From: Niallia taxi | GTDB lineage: Bacteria; Bacillota; Bacilli; Bacillales; Cytobacillaceae | Assembly (NCBI RefSeq): GCF_004005475.1 | Contig: NZ_RZTZ01000013.1 | Location: forward strand, 62,001 to 126,000 | Direction: 5' to 3' | Length of the DNA: 64,000 nt | Shown here: positions 8,626-17,363 of the stretch, one piece after another | Layout: every line of letters begins with the position of its first letter | Numbering within the stretch: the first letter of the stretch is position 1 | Position numbers and translations under genes: made by a program | The notes under the pieces: model-generated | Databases searched by the model: none | What the model was told of the DNA's origin: nothing | Seen by the model: the letters and a program-made list of their open reading frames with translations, nothing else

Positions 8626-8639
8626 TGTAAACGCTTTAA
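8626..8639 (+). promoter_or_regulatory. cre-like site (CcpA) upstream of the Gfo/Idh gene
   Basis: TGTAAACGCTTTAA matches the 14-base cre consensus TGWNANCGNTNWCA at 13 positions. It lies just 3' of a TATACT that could be a -10 (8613-8618). This suggests carbon catabolite control of the following gene; it is unproven. Confidence 0.5.
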
Positions 8640-8667
8640 TAACCTTATGAAAGTGCAGGTGTTGCGC

Positions 8668-9684
8668 TTGGTTAACCATAAAATTGTCGTTGCCGGCTGT
8701 GGAGGAATGTCTCATACTTGGATTGAATATGCCTTACAGCGAAAAAACGCTGAGATTGTAGGGCTCGTTGATTTACAAACAGAAACTGCTGCAGCATTAG
8801 CTGAAAAGTTCACGCTGAATGTGCCTGTGTTTTCAGATTTAACAGAAGCTATAAAAAATACAGGTGCGAATCTAGTGTTTGATATCACTATTCCTGCAGC
8901 ACATCCAATGATTGTATCTACTGCATTAAAGCTTAACTGTCATGTATTTGGTGAAAAACCGATGGCAGAAACGCTCGATGCAGCGAAAGATTTGGTCCTA
9001 GCGTCCGAACTATCAGGTAAAAGATACACGGTCATGCAGAATAGACGGTACAACAAACAAATACGAGCCTATCAGGAGCTGCTCCAATCCGGAGTAATCG
9101 GAAAGATTGGCTCCCTTCATGCTAGCTTTTTCCTTGGTCCTCATTTTGGCGGTTTTCGGGACATGATGGATAACCCATTAATTGTCGATATGGCCATACA
9201 TACATTTGACCAAGCACGATTTCTTCTTCAGGCAAATCCAGTGTCCGTCTATTGCTATGAATACAATCCACCAGGCTCCTGGTATAAAGGCAATGCATCA
9301 GCCATTTGTATTTTTGAAATGGATGACGGCTCTGTATTTACGTATAACGGTTCTTGGTGTGCAGAAGGTCTCCAAACCTCATGGGAATCAGACTGGCGTG
9401 CAACCGGAAGCTTAGGTAGCGGTGCTTGGGATGGTATAAATACCCCATATGCAGAAAGAAAAGATTCTTCTGATGAGAATAGTTTTATTTATCCAGTCAA
9501 AAAACAAGTTTTTGAAGGAAGCTGGAACGGTCAAGAAGGTCATTGGGGCTGCCTTGATGAAATGTTTGCATCAATAGAAGCAAATAGAAACGCAGAAACG
9601 GACTGCAGGGATAATTTAAAAAGCATGATGATGGTTTTTGGAGCTGTCGAAAGCTCCAAAAAAGGAGAAAAAATTCATTTTTAA
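8668..9684 (+). CDS. Gfo/Idh/MocA family oxidoreductase
   Basis: This is an NAD(P)-dependent sugar or sugar-acid dehydrogenase of the Gfo/Idh/MocA family. The Rossmann motif KIVVAGCGGMSHTW lies at the very N-terminus, GEKPMAE supplies the family's catalytic lysine, and the C-terminal alpha/beta domain includes DMAIHTFDQARFLL. The open frame extends upstream to 8533, but those codons are not protein-like. I place the start at the TTG at 8668, after CAGGTG, giving 339 residues, the normal family size; a GTG at 8659 or ATG at 8647 is possible. The cre-like box nearby fits a sugar role. It is monocistronic. Confidence 0.85.
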   Translation: MVNHKIVVAGCGGMSHTWIEYALQRKNAEIVGLVDLQTETAAALAEKFTLNVPVFSDLTEAIKNTGANLVFDITIPAAHPMIVSTALKLNCHVFGEKPMAETLDAAKDLVLASELSGKRYTVMQNRRYNKQIRAYQELLQSGVIGKIGSLHASFFLGPHFGGFRDMMDNPLIVDMAIHTFDQARFLLQANPVSVYCYEYNPPGSWYKGNASAICIFEMDDGSVFTYNGSWCAEGLQTSWESDWRATGSLGSGAWDGINTPYAERKDSSDENSFIYPVKKQVFEGSWNGQEGHWGCLDEMFASIEANRNAETDCRDNLKSMMMVFGAVESSKKGEKIHF

Positions 9685-9714
9685 AGCTGGCGGTATCTTC
9701 CGCCAGCTTTTTTT
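9683..9714 (+). terminator. strong terminator of the Gfo/Idh gene
   Basis: AAAGCTGGCGG (9683-9693) and CCGCCAGCTTT (9700-9710) form an 11-bp stem followed by a T-run. It separates two convergent genes. Confidence 0.92.
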
Positions 9715-9715
9715 A

Positions 9716-10351
9716 TCAGCTTATCACCTCTTGTTGGACAAGATTAATCATAATTTCTTTATCCCATAAAGAGGTTAGCTGTTTAATATGACTATCTGTG
9801 GAAAAATCCATCGGCATAAGCCCGTTAAGAGGCATTTTCGGGTGATAGAATCCAAGCGTTTCTAATGTTTCGCCAATCAGCTTGCTGCATGTGTAATCAT
9901 GGCTTTTTGACGGAATAGAAAAGATTCTTCCTTCAATAACTTCTTCAATCATTTTCCATTCACCTGGATTCGGTATGCCATGCACCTTTTTAATATAATC
10001 AAACAGCATTTCCTCATTCACTGTGTCTTTAAGGAATCGGCGAACCGCATAAACTGGTGGAACATATGGAACAAGATCTGCTCCGTATGTCTCAAGACGA
10101 TCTATCAGTTTAACAAGCTTTGGACCGGTTTTGTTATCATGCTCCATAACATCCTCAAGATTAATTAAAGCAGTAGATTCAAAGAAATATACTTCTCCAT
10201 TTGGATCAGGTCTAACAATCATGCCTACATGAGACCATTTACTATGCTCCAGCTTTTCTACGAGTTTACTTATTTGGTATTGGCCGCTAAATAAAACAAT
10301 GTCGCCAGTTTTTAATGTTTTTTCCAATTCACTATATAAAATACTATTCAT
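9716..10351 (-). CDS. permuted NlpC/P60-like (YiiX/YebB type) cysteine hydrolase
   Basis: The 211-residue protein opens with LKTGDIVLFSG and HSKWSHVGMIV, which supply the His of circularly permuted papain-like NlpC/P60 proteins. The candidate catalytic Cys comes late, in HDYTCSKLIGETLETLGF. This order, His before Cys, is that of the YiiX/YebB group. There is no signal peptide, so it should act in the cytoplasm. The substrate could be a peptide or lipid-like amide; it is unknown. A GGAGG site precedes the ATG, and the gene is divergent from the GGDEF gene. Confidence 0.75.
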   Translation of the reverse strand: MNSILYSELEKTLKTGDIVLFSGQYQISKLVEKLEHSKWSHVGMIVRPDPNGEVYFFESTALINLEDVMEHDNKTGPKLVKLIDRLETYGADLVPYVPPVYAVRRFLKDTVNEEMLFDYIKKVHGIPNPGEWKMIEEVIEGRIFSIPSKSHDYTCSKLIGETLETLGFYHPKMPLNGLMPMDFSTDSHIKQLTSLWDKEIMINLVQQEVIS

Positions 10352-10428
10352 TTTTTTCCTCCATTGGTAGAGAGACTATAAAATCATGGTATAATTATAC
10401 TATTAATTTGCTTTAGAGGAGTTATTTT

Positions 10429-12624
10429 ATGAAAATATTCTCTCAGAATCGTCTTTTGGTTCTCTTTTTATTAGTAGCTGTATTGTTGACACCTGCCCAA
10501 AAGGCATTAGCTGCACAACCAATCAGCATAGGGAACAGCCTGGACGAGCTCAACATTACAAATAAGACATCCATCTATATTGATTATTACGATAAAATAA
10601 ATCCAAAAAGTATTTTAGATAAGCAAAAAGAGTTTAAGCCATTTAGTGAAACAGACGCTTCTGGTAGCATCAGTACTGCAAGCTACTGGATAAACGTGCC
10701 TCTAACTAATTCTTCTTCTAGTGAAAAGGAACTTTTGCTTGAAATTAAAAAGCCTCATTTAAGCTCAGTTACCTTATATAGAGAAGTTGCCGGTAAGCTT
10801 ATAGAAGAGGATACAATCGGATATAGCCTTCCGTTTGATGTCAGAGAAATAAAACATAAAAATTTGCTATTTCCCATAAAACTAAAGGCAGATGGCGAAC
10901 AGGATTATTTTCTGAAAATAAAGACAGAAACTTTTTTTCAAGCACCAATAGTCCTTTGGGACCCGATTTCCTTTTCAACAAATAACTATCTCAGCCAAAC
11001 TGGCTATGGAATCTATTATGGGATCATGATTGCCATGATTATTTACAATTGCTTTTTGTTCTTTTCTTTGAGAGAAAAAACGTACCTATATTACATTCTC
11101 TTTGTAATCGGCTTTACGATCATGCAGTTAATTTGGGACGGATATGCTTTCCAATTTCTATGGGGGGATTTTCCTTGGTGGGCATTAAGGTCAAATTCGT
11201 TCTTTATCATCTTCTCTTCTATTTTTGCTTTGCAATTTACAAAGCATTTTCTGCAGCTAAACACTGTTGCTCCACTGCTTAATAGACTGATTAATTGGGT
11301 TGTTGCTGTTGCAGGTGTATTACTCTTGTCACCATTTATTTTTGCACCTTCTCTCGCCACGATGATTAGTACGGTCATTGCAACGGTGTTTGTTGGATTT
11401 ATTATTGCTATTGCAATCACAGTTAGAGCCACCTCAAGGGAAGCCATCTATTTCTTAGCAGCGTGGGGCTTGCTAGTAATAGGTGTCATCGTTAACTTAC
11501 TTGCTGCTTATAAGCTTGTACCGCTCCATGCTTTGATTCTAAATGGACCAAAAATCGGTGCGCTTGCAGAAGTGTTTATCTTATCGCTTGGCCTTGCAGA
11601 CAAAATCAAACGGATTAATATGGAGAAGGAAAAGGAGTCAAAAAAATATTATATCCAATCTCTGCTTCATAATTCCTATAAGAGTATGGAGGAAATAGAA
11701 GAAACACCTGCTTTAATTGAAAGTGGTTTAAAAACATTGCAGGATGCGACTAATTTTCCAAATGGTATGTTTTTGGAGCGCGGACAGGACGGCTGGAATA
11801 TTTCGGCACAACAGGGGCAGACCATTGAAGCTAATCAGCTAACTGTTGCAGAAGAGCTTATGAAAAAACCACAGTTCTTGGCAAATATTCATATTCATAA
11901 TAATCCATTCGGTATACAAAATGACATTCATTCGTTACTTTCTATTCCAGTTAAAGTTGCCAAAAAAGAAGGACTTTTCGTTGTTTTTGATGAGAATCAA
12001 GGAAAGCTGCAAAATTTCGAAGCGAAAATTATTACAGATTCCTTTGCAGATCAATTCCCGCGAATATTAACAAAGCTGGAAAATTATCAACATTTAAAAG
12101 TTTCGGCTATGTTTGACCACTTAACCAATTTATATAATCGAAAGTATTTTTTTGAACAAATAACAGAGCTTTTCCAAATTACCAATAGTTTTCATGACCA
12201 GTCTTCATTATTTTTAATAGATATTGACCATTTCAAAAGTGTTAATGACACATATGGCCATATGGTCGGTGATAAGGCGATTGTGTACGTTGCAAACATG
12301 ATACACAAAGTTTGCCATACTAGCGGGATTGTTGGCAGATATGGCGGTGAGGAATTTATCGTCTTTCTCCCTAATACTTCTCAGCACCAAGCCTCCCTAC
12401 TTGCAAATCGGCTTGTTGCTGCAATGCAGCAGGAAGAATTGCAGCTAGAAAATAATATCAGCCTGCCACTTACAATCAGTGTTGGTTTTAGTACTAGTAA
12501 ACCTGGTAAATCAAATTTGCATCAGCTTATCTTACATGCGGATAATGCTTTATATCTTGCTAAAGACCAGGGCCGAAATCGAGCTGTAGCCTATCAAGAA
12601 AACGTGAGAAGCCAAGTCTATTAA
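10429..12624 (+). CDS. 7TMR-DISM receptor with GAF-like and GGDEF domains (diguanylate cyclase)
   Basis: The 731-residue membrane sensor has a signal peptide (about 1-29), a 7TMR-DISMED2-type extracellular carbohydrate-binding-like domain (about 40-170, with SYWINVPLTN), seven helices (about 185-395), a linker with a GAF-like region (about 420-550) and a GGDEF domain (about 560-725). The active site GGEEF is at 639-643, and DHLTNLYNRKYF opens the domain. The RxxD inhibitory site usually found upstream of GGEEF is absent, so product feedback may be missing. It probably makes cyclic di-GMP in response to an extracellular ligand. It is a single gene with its own terminator. Confidence 0.93.
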   Translation: MKIFSQNRLLVLFLLVAVLLTPAQKALAAQPISIGNSLDELNITNKTSIYIDYYDKINPKSILDKQKEFKPFSETDASGSISTASYWINVPLTNSSSSEKELLLEIKKPHLSSVTLYREVAGKLIEEDTIGYSLPFDVREIKHKNLLFPIKLKADGEQDYFLKIKTETFFQAPIVLWDPISFSTNNYLSQTGYGIYYGIMIAMIIYNCFLFFSLREKTYLYYILFVIGFTIMQLIWDGYAFQFLWGDFPWWALRSNSFFIIFSSIFALQFTKHFLQLNTVAPLLNRLINWVVAVAGVLLLSPFIFAPSLATMISTVIATVFVGFIIAIAITVRATSREAIYFLAAWGLLVIGVIVNLLAAYKLVPLHALILNGPKIGALAEVFILSLGLADKIKRINMEKEKESKKYYIQSLLHNSYKSMEEIEETPALIESGLKTLQDATNFPNGMFLERGQDGWNISAQQGQTIEANQLTVAEELMKKPQFLANIHIHNNPFGIQNDIHSLLSIPVKVAKKEGLFVVFDENQGKLQNFEAKIITDSFADQFPRILTKLENYQHLKVSAMFDHLTNLYNRKYFFEQITELFQITNSFHDQSSLFLIDIDHFKSVNDTYGHMVGDKAIVYVANMIHKVCHTSGIVGRYGGEEFIVFLPNTSQHQASLLANRLVAAMQQEELQLENNISLPLTISVGFSTSKPGKSNLHQLILHADNALYLAKDQGRNRAVAYQENVRSQVY

Positions 12625-12642
12625 CGTTATTCATTTATTAGC

Positions 12643-12676
12643 AAGACACCGGACATCTAACTGGTGTCTTCTTTTT
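12643..12676 (+). terminator. terminator of the GGDEF gene
   Basis: AAGACACC (12643-12650) and GGTGTCTT (12663-12670) form the stem, followed by CTTTTT. Confidence 0.85.
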
Positions 12677-12768
12677 CGTTTGAATTAACGAAAAATTTCA
12701 ATTTATTTGCACTTTGTATATGAAAATGGTGCTATTATGTAGGAAATAACATAGTAGGGAGGAATACG

Positions 12769-13308
12769 ATGACATTTCAGCAGATTACTGTTTTACCATT
12801 TCAAGCTCAGCATATCAGCATTATTAATAAAACAAATGAACGCTTTCCTATAATTGGCCGCCTCGTCCCTTCCCTTATGCATGGTGTTTGGTCTTTTCAA
12901 GAAGAGCTTTATGAGCAGACAACCTATACTAAATTTCTGGATGATACGCTTCCTTGGCATGATTATATCGAAAATAACGACAAAGCTATATTTCTAGCCT
13001 TTATTAACGGTGAATATGTTGGGCAAATTCGCCTTATAAAGGATTGGAATAAATTTTGTTATATCGAAAATATTGCTGTATGTGAAAAATTCCGACAAAA
13101 CGGTGTCGGTAAAGTACTTTTTGCTAAAGCTGAAGACTGGGCATTATCTGCAGGACTACACGGAATTTCTCTCGAAGCACAGGATGACAATCTTCTAGCC
13201 TGCAGATTCTATGTAAAACAAGGAATGGAGCTCGGCGGAGTTGATTCACTAAAGCATGCTTTCAACCCAAATATAGACAAAACATTGTATTGGTATAAAG
13301 TATTCTAA
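12769..13308 (+). CDS. GNAT acetyltransferase, streptothricin-acetyltransferase-like
   Basis: This is a GNAT enzyme of 179 residues. The acetyl-CoA-binding segment is ENIAVCEKFRQNGVGKVLF, followed by LEAQDDNLLACRFYVKQGM and the C-terminal YWYKVF. These match the SatA/YyaR group, which includes streptothricin acetyltransferases, so an aminoglycoside-like or other amine substrate is possible. A GGGAGG site lies before the ATG. It is a single gene. Resistance is not shown by sequence alone. Confidence 0.8.
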   Translation: MTFQQITVLPFQAQHISIINKTNERFPIIGRLVPSLMHGVWSFQEELYEQTTYTKFLDDTLPWHDYIENNDKAIFLAFINGEYVGQIRLIKDWNKFCYIENIAVCEKFRQNGVGKVLFAKAEDWALSAGLHGISLEAQDDNLLACRFYVKQGMELGGVDSLKHAFNPNIDKTLYWYKVF

Positions 13309-13525
13309 ACATCATTTAAAAGGCAAATAGTAGTCTTGCTTTGTAAAACACCTTAACCCACATCGCAAACTAGTTTGTCCTGCCAAAAGCTGCAGGCTGT
13401 TTGTACCACCATTGTCTTATCTCCGTTTAGTAAAAGAAACTCCTGTCTCCGCTTCTTTTTGAAATAGTAGTACTCCCCTTCCCTCTGCTTACTATTTATT
13501 AGGTAAATAGGAGCTTATCAAACTT

Positions 13526-13580
13526 AAAAAGCAGCCCAAGATCAGATGCGGTATTTCCTCATATGAACATTTTGGGCTGC
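13526..13580 (-). terminator. long-loop terminator overlapping a small ORF
   Basis: GCAGCCCAA (13531-13539) and TTGGGCTGC (13572-13580) pair across a partly structured loop. On the minus strand a TTTTT tract follows. The stop codon of the 44-residue frame lies inside the loop. Confidence 0.65.
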
Positions 13581-13676
13581 TTTCTCTTTATTACTCTGTT
13601 CATCAATTGCCGTATTTGCTGCATATGCCGCCGCCTGTAAAAGCATGCCTATACAAAAAATGGTATTATTCCTCAC
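13542..13676 (-). CDS. 44-residue small hypothetical protein
   Basis: This GTG-initiated frame encodes a hydrophobic N-terminal half (IFCIGMLLQAAAYAANTA) and a polar C-terminal half ending HMRKYRI. Its stop codon lies in the loop of a minus-strand terminator, a compact arrangement common for real small genes. The ribosome site for the GTG is poor. AAGGTGAGG overlaps the GTG, and an internal ATG (13646) is an alternative start. The family is unknown. The remainder of the 13309-13795 interval shows nothing else I can name. Confidence 0.4.
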   Translation of the reverse strand: MRNNTIFCIGMLLQAAAYAANTAIDEQSNKEKAAQNVHMRKYRI

Positions 13677-13795
13677 CTTTTTCTATTTAACTGATTAGAG
13701 TAAATATGTACAATTCATTATATTTCCTCCGTTCATACTCCGTTCACATTCCTCTTTTATTCTGTTTCATATACAAAACAGAAGGAGGAATGAAG

Positions 13796-14761
13796 GTGGA
13801 ACCAATTATTCAAGTCGAGCAATTAACAAAAAAATACAAAAGAGCGAAAGAGCCTTCCGTTAATGGAATCAGTTTCTCTGTACATCCTGGTGAGTTCTTC
13901 GCTTTTTTAGGTCCTAATGGTGCTGGCAAAACAACGACTATTTCTATTCTGACAACAACCCTTTCAAAAACAAGCGGTGTTGTTAAAATTGCTGGTGCTG
14001 ATTTAGAAACAGATGCAAGAAAAGTCCGGCAGCAAATTGGCATACTGTTTCAAAATCCTAGCTTGGATTATGAACTAACAGCAGAAGAAAACATCCGCCT
14101 CCATGTGAGTATTTACGGGATATATCCATATAGACCGTTATATCGGATGATGCCAAAAGCCTATAAAGAAAGAGTCGCAGAACTGGCAAAAATGGTTGGC
14201 TTGAAAGACGAGTTATTCAAAAAGCTAAAAACTTTCTCTGGGGGTATGAAACGGAAGCTTGAGATAATCCGCAGTTTAATGCATAATCCAAAGATTTTGT
14301 TTCTTGATGAGCCAACACAGGGGCTTGATGCGGAAAGCCGCAGGTCATTATGGGAATACTTGCAGCATATCCGCCAAAAGGAGAATATAACAATTTTCCT
14401 TACTACCCATTATTTAGAGGAAGCTGAAGGTGCAGATCGTGTCTGTATCATTAATAAAGGCAAAATCGCGTTAGCAGGAACGCCAGAAGAGATAAAAAAC
14501 CATCTTCTCGTCAAAAAAACGATGAACTTAGACGCAGCCAACAGGAAACAGCTAATAGAGGAGCTTGCAACAAATTTCTGCGATTATGAAGAATGGGAGC
14601 ATGGCGTTAAAGTCTATTATGATCAAAAAACACCACATGGCCTGTTGCAGCATATCAAGACACCATTAACAAAACTGGAAATCAGAGTTCCTTCGCTTGA
14701 AGAGGCATATGTTGATTTAATAAAAATGCAGGAAGGTGACAAACAATATGTCGGTAATTAG
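13796..14761 (+). CDS. ABC transporter ATP-binding protein (drug/Na+ exporter type)
   Basis: This is the ATPase subunit of an ABC-2 exporter. It has Walker A GPNGAGKTT, Q-loop GILFQNPSLD, signature FSGGMKRKLEI, Walker B ILFLDEPTQGLD and the H-loop TTHYLEEAE. The C-terminal ~80 residues are the usual DrrA/NatA-like extension. I prefer the GTG at 13796, which is 7 nt after GGAGG; the ATG two codons earlier touches the ribosome site. The permease overlaps its 3' end and a two-component pair follows, so the pair probably controls or responds to the exported compound. The substrate is unknown. Confidence 0.92.
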   Translation: MEPIIQVEQLTKKYKRAKEPSVNGISFSVHPGEFFAFLGPNGAGKTTTISILTTTLSKTSGVVKIAGADLETDARKVRQQIGILFQNPSLDYELTAEENIRLHVSIYGIYPYRPLYRMMPKAYKERVAELAKMVGLKDELFKKLKTFSGGMKRKLEIIRSLMHNPKILFLDEPTQGLDAESRRSLWEYLQHIRQKENITIFLTTHYLEEAEGADRVCIINKGKIALAGTPEEIKNHLLVKKTMNLDAANRKQLIEELATNFCDYEEWEHGVKVYYDQKTPHGLLQHIKTPLTKLEIRVPSLEEAYVDLIKMQEGDKQYVGN

Positions 14762-15539
14762 TAGAGAAGTAAATGCTGTTACAGCTATCATTGGCAGGGA
14801 GCTCATCCGGGTAATCCGAAATCCCGTTTATATTGCGATAAGCATTATATTCCCAATTATCTTTATTGGCATTCTTGGCGGTAGCATGTCGCAAAATCTA
14901 GCCGGCAATGTAGGTTATAATTTTATGCAGTTCATGCTGATTGGCATGATTGTCAATTCCATGTTTCAATCATCCGTCAGCGGAATGAGCCAGCTTGTGG
15001 AAGAAAGAAGCTCTAACTTTACGCAAGAACTATTCGTTTCGCCCATTTCGAGATATTCGATTGTATTAGGGAAAATGATAGGGACAGCCTTTTCAAGCAT
15101 GGCGATGTTAATTGGTATTATAGCAGTTGCCTTAGTTCTGCAAATCCCGCTTGGTGGAATGTCGTTTGTTTGGCTCTTGTTGCTGTCCCCCCTCTTCAGT
15201 CTTGTCGGTGCTGCGTTAGGAATTTTCTTTATCAGTTTTATCACTGACAGCAAAGTGGCCGATATTGGCTCCATGCTCATAACGATGCCACAAATGTTTT
15301 TATCCGGAGCATTAATACCTGTTAATCATTCAACAGGAATACTCGGTTTTCTGGCACATATTATGCCGATGACCTACTGTGTAGATTTAGCTAGAGCAGT
15401 TTTTTATTGGGGTGATCCCATTTATAATGAAATTGTGCTGTTTAATCCAGCACTCGACTTAATAGTTATTGTCTGCTTTATCCTGATTTTTTCTGTAATT
15501 GGAACAATCCTGTTTGCACGTTCAGAAAAAAATCGATAA
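14748..15539 (+). CDS. ABC-2 type transporter permease
   Basis: The protein is about 263 residues with six hydrophobic segments, of the ABC-2 membrane family. Typical elements are IRVIRNPVYIAISIIFPIIF near the N-terminus and TMPQMFLSGALIPVNHSTG late in the protein, the common LSG.LFP-like loop. The ATG at 14748 overlaps the ATPase gene by 14 bp, after AAGGTGA; a GTG at 14736 is an alternative start. It works with the preceding ATPase as an exporter. The following response regulator starts 36 bp after its stop, consistent with one operon. Confidence 0.92.
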   Translation: MSVISREVNAVTAIIGRELIRVIRNPVYIAISIIFPIIFIGILGGSMSQNLAGNVGYNFMQFMLIGMIVNSMFQSSVSGMSQLVEERSSNFTQELFVSPISRYSIVLGKMIGTAFSSMAMLIGIIAVALVLQIPLGGMSFVWLLLLSPLFSLVGAALGIFFISFITDSKVADIGSMLITMPQMFLSGALIPVNHSTGILGFLAHIMPMTYCVDLARAVFYWGDPIYNEIVLFNPALDLIVIVCFILIFSVIGTILFARSEKNR

Positions 15540-15575
15540 GGTAAGATGAGATCCTATTTAAAAGGGAGTATACGA

Positions 15576-16256
15576 ATGTTAACAAGAATAATGGTCGTAG
15601 ATGATGACCCATATATAAGAGAATTATTAGAGGTATTTCTAAGCAAGGAGGGCTGGGAAGTTATCAGTGCTTCTGATGGCAAGGAAGCTTTAACCCTCCT
15701 TGATACAGAAAAGGTTGATTTAGTGATTTTGGATATTATGATGCCAAATATGGATGGCTGGTCTGTTTGCAAGGAAATTCGCAAATATTATCCAGAGGAA
15801 TTACCAATTCTTATGCTGACAGCAAAAGGAGAAACAGCTCAAAAAGTGAAGGGCTTTGAGTTAGGTACAGATGATTACTTAGTGAAGCCCTTTGATCCGC
15901 CTGAGCTGACTGCAAGGGTTAAAACACTATTAAAACGTTATAAAATCGTCGCCTCCCAAAAATTGCAAATTGGCGAAGTTATCCTTAATCGTAAAACCTT
16001 TGAGGTTTGGATGGACAATAAATCCTGCACACTGCCTTTAAAGGAATTTGAGCTTCTTTTTAAGCTGGCATCACAGCCTGGCAAAACGTATTCGCGTGAT
16101 GAGCTGATTGAGGACATTTGGGGCTTTGATTATGAGGGTGATGAAAGAACAGTTGATGTTCATATTAAAAGATTAAGAGCAAGATTTCTAGAGGATAAAC
16201 ATCAATTCAAGATTAGCACGATACGTGGATTAGGTTATCGTCTGGAGTTACTATGA
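15576..16256 (+). CDS. OmpR/PhoB family response regulator
   Basis: The 226-residue regulator has a receiver domain (DDD near residues 9-11, phospho-acceptor Asp53 in VILDIMMPNMDG, T in LTAKGE, Lys in VKPFDP) and a C-terminal winged helix with ERTVDVHIKRLRARF and RGLGYRLE. The ATG at 15576 follows AAAGGGAG; the frame extends ten codons upstream without a site. It overlaps the kinase gene by 4 bp. It probably regulates the upstream ABC exporter genes. Confidence 0.95.
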   Translation: MLTRIMVVDDDPYIRELLEVFLSKEGWEVISASDGKEALTLLDTEKVDLVILDIMMPNMDGWSVCKEIRKYYPEELPILMLTAKGETAQKVKGFELGTDDYLVKPFDPPELTARVKTLLKRYKIVASQKLQIGEVILNRKTFEVWMDNKSCTLPLKEFELLFKLASQPGKTYSRDELIEDIWGFDYEGDERTVDVHIKRLRARFLEDKHQFKISTIRGLGYRLELL

Positions 16257-17317
16257 AGAAGCTTTGGAAAGCATTACTACATATTGGTGGTTTCGCTTTA
16301 ATCTTCGTGATTATTATTCTCGCCTCCTTATTAGTCTTTTCCTTCACGTCCTGGCTATTTACTCATTATAGCTGGTCGATATCTCCTGTGTGGAAACAAG
16401 TAATTAATACGTTGCTTGTTATTTTATCCGTCATGCTCGGAATTACTTGCATTAGCCGTATTAAGGGAGTTCAAAACAGACAGCGCAAGTTTTTCTCTCC
16501 CATGATTTATGCATTTGAACAGATGGCACAAGGGAATTTTAATATAGATTTGTCTTTTTACGGTCAACAAGTACAACGAAATCATCCCTATCATGGCATA
16601 ATAGAGAGCATGCAGCATATGGCAACAGAATTAGGAGAAATGGAACAAATGCGTCAGGAATTCATTTCAAATGTTTCCCATGAAATTCAGTCACCGCTTA
16701 CCTCTATTATCGGCTTTGCTGAAGCATTAAATAATGAAGATTTAACAAAAAAGGAAAAAAATCATTATTTGCAAATTATAAAAACAGAAAGCTTGCGGCT
16801 CTCTAAATTAAGTGAAAATCTCTTAAAGCTAACATCATTAGAATCAGAAAAAACGCCGTTTGAGCCTAAACAATATCGTCTTGACCGCCAGATTCGGCGG
16901 GTAATCCTTGCATGTGAACCACAATGGACAGCAAAATGCATTGATACACAAATTGAATTAGAAAATATCTCGATTCATGCGGATGAGGATTTATTAGAGC
17001 AGGTATGGATAAATCTTATTCATAACAGTATTAAATTCACCCCTGAAAATGGGGAAATAATTGTAACGCTGCTTAAGGAGAATGACAGTGCGATTGTAAC
17101 GATTAAAGACACTGGTATCGGTATGACAGAAGCTGTTCAAGCGAGAATTTTCGAACGCTTCTATAAGGCAGACATATCACGAAACAGACAAAATGGCGGC
17201 AGCGGATTAGGATTATCCATCACCAAAAAAATCCTCGAAATGCATAAAGGGAAAATAACAGTCAAAAGTGAAATAAATAAGGGAACTGATTTCACAATCA
17301 AGCTTCCCTTACAATAA
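16253..17317 (+). CDS. sensor histidine kinase
   Basis: The 354-residue kinase has two membrane helices (about 12-36 and 50-67) separated by only a short loop, so it is an intramembrane-sensing type without a large extracellular domain. A HAMP-like linker follows. HisKA has the phospho-acceptor His143 in SNVSHEIQSPLTS. The ATPase domain has the N box LIHNSIKFTPENG, G1 DTGIGM and G2 GGSGLGLSI. Short-loop kinases next to ABC exporters often respond to cell-envelope antibiotics or to the transporter itself, which would fit here. It ends at a bidirectional terminator. Confidence 0.94.
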   Translation: MKKLWKALLHIGGFALIFVIIILASLLVFSFTSWLFTHYSWSISPVWKQVINTLLVILSVMLGITCISRIKGVQNRQRKFFSPMIYAFEQMAQGNFNIDLSFYGQQVQRNHPYHGIIESMQHMATELGEMEQMRQEFISNVSHEIQSPLTSIIGFAEALNNEDLTKKEKNHYLQIIKTESLRLSKLSENLLKLTSLESEKTPFEPKQYRLDRQIRRVILACEPQWTAKCIDTQIELENISIHADEDLLEQVWINLIHNSIKFTPENGEIIVTLLKENDSAIVTIKDTGIGMTEAVQARIFERFYKADISRNRQNGGSGLGLSITKKILEMHKGKITVKSEINKGTDFTIKLPLQ

Positions 17318-17327
17318 GCATATATTA

Positions 17328-17360
17328 AAAAAGGCACTTGACTAACTGTCAAGCGCCTTT
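17328..17360. terminator. bidirectional terminator
   Basis: AAAGGC.CTTGAC and GTCAAG.GCCTTT (one mismatch) form a long stem around a TAACT loop. It lies between the convergent kinase and MFS genes. Confidence 0.85.
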
Positions 17361-17363
17361 GCT

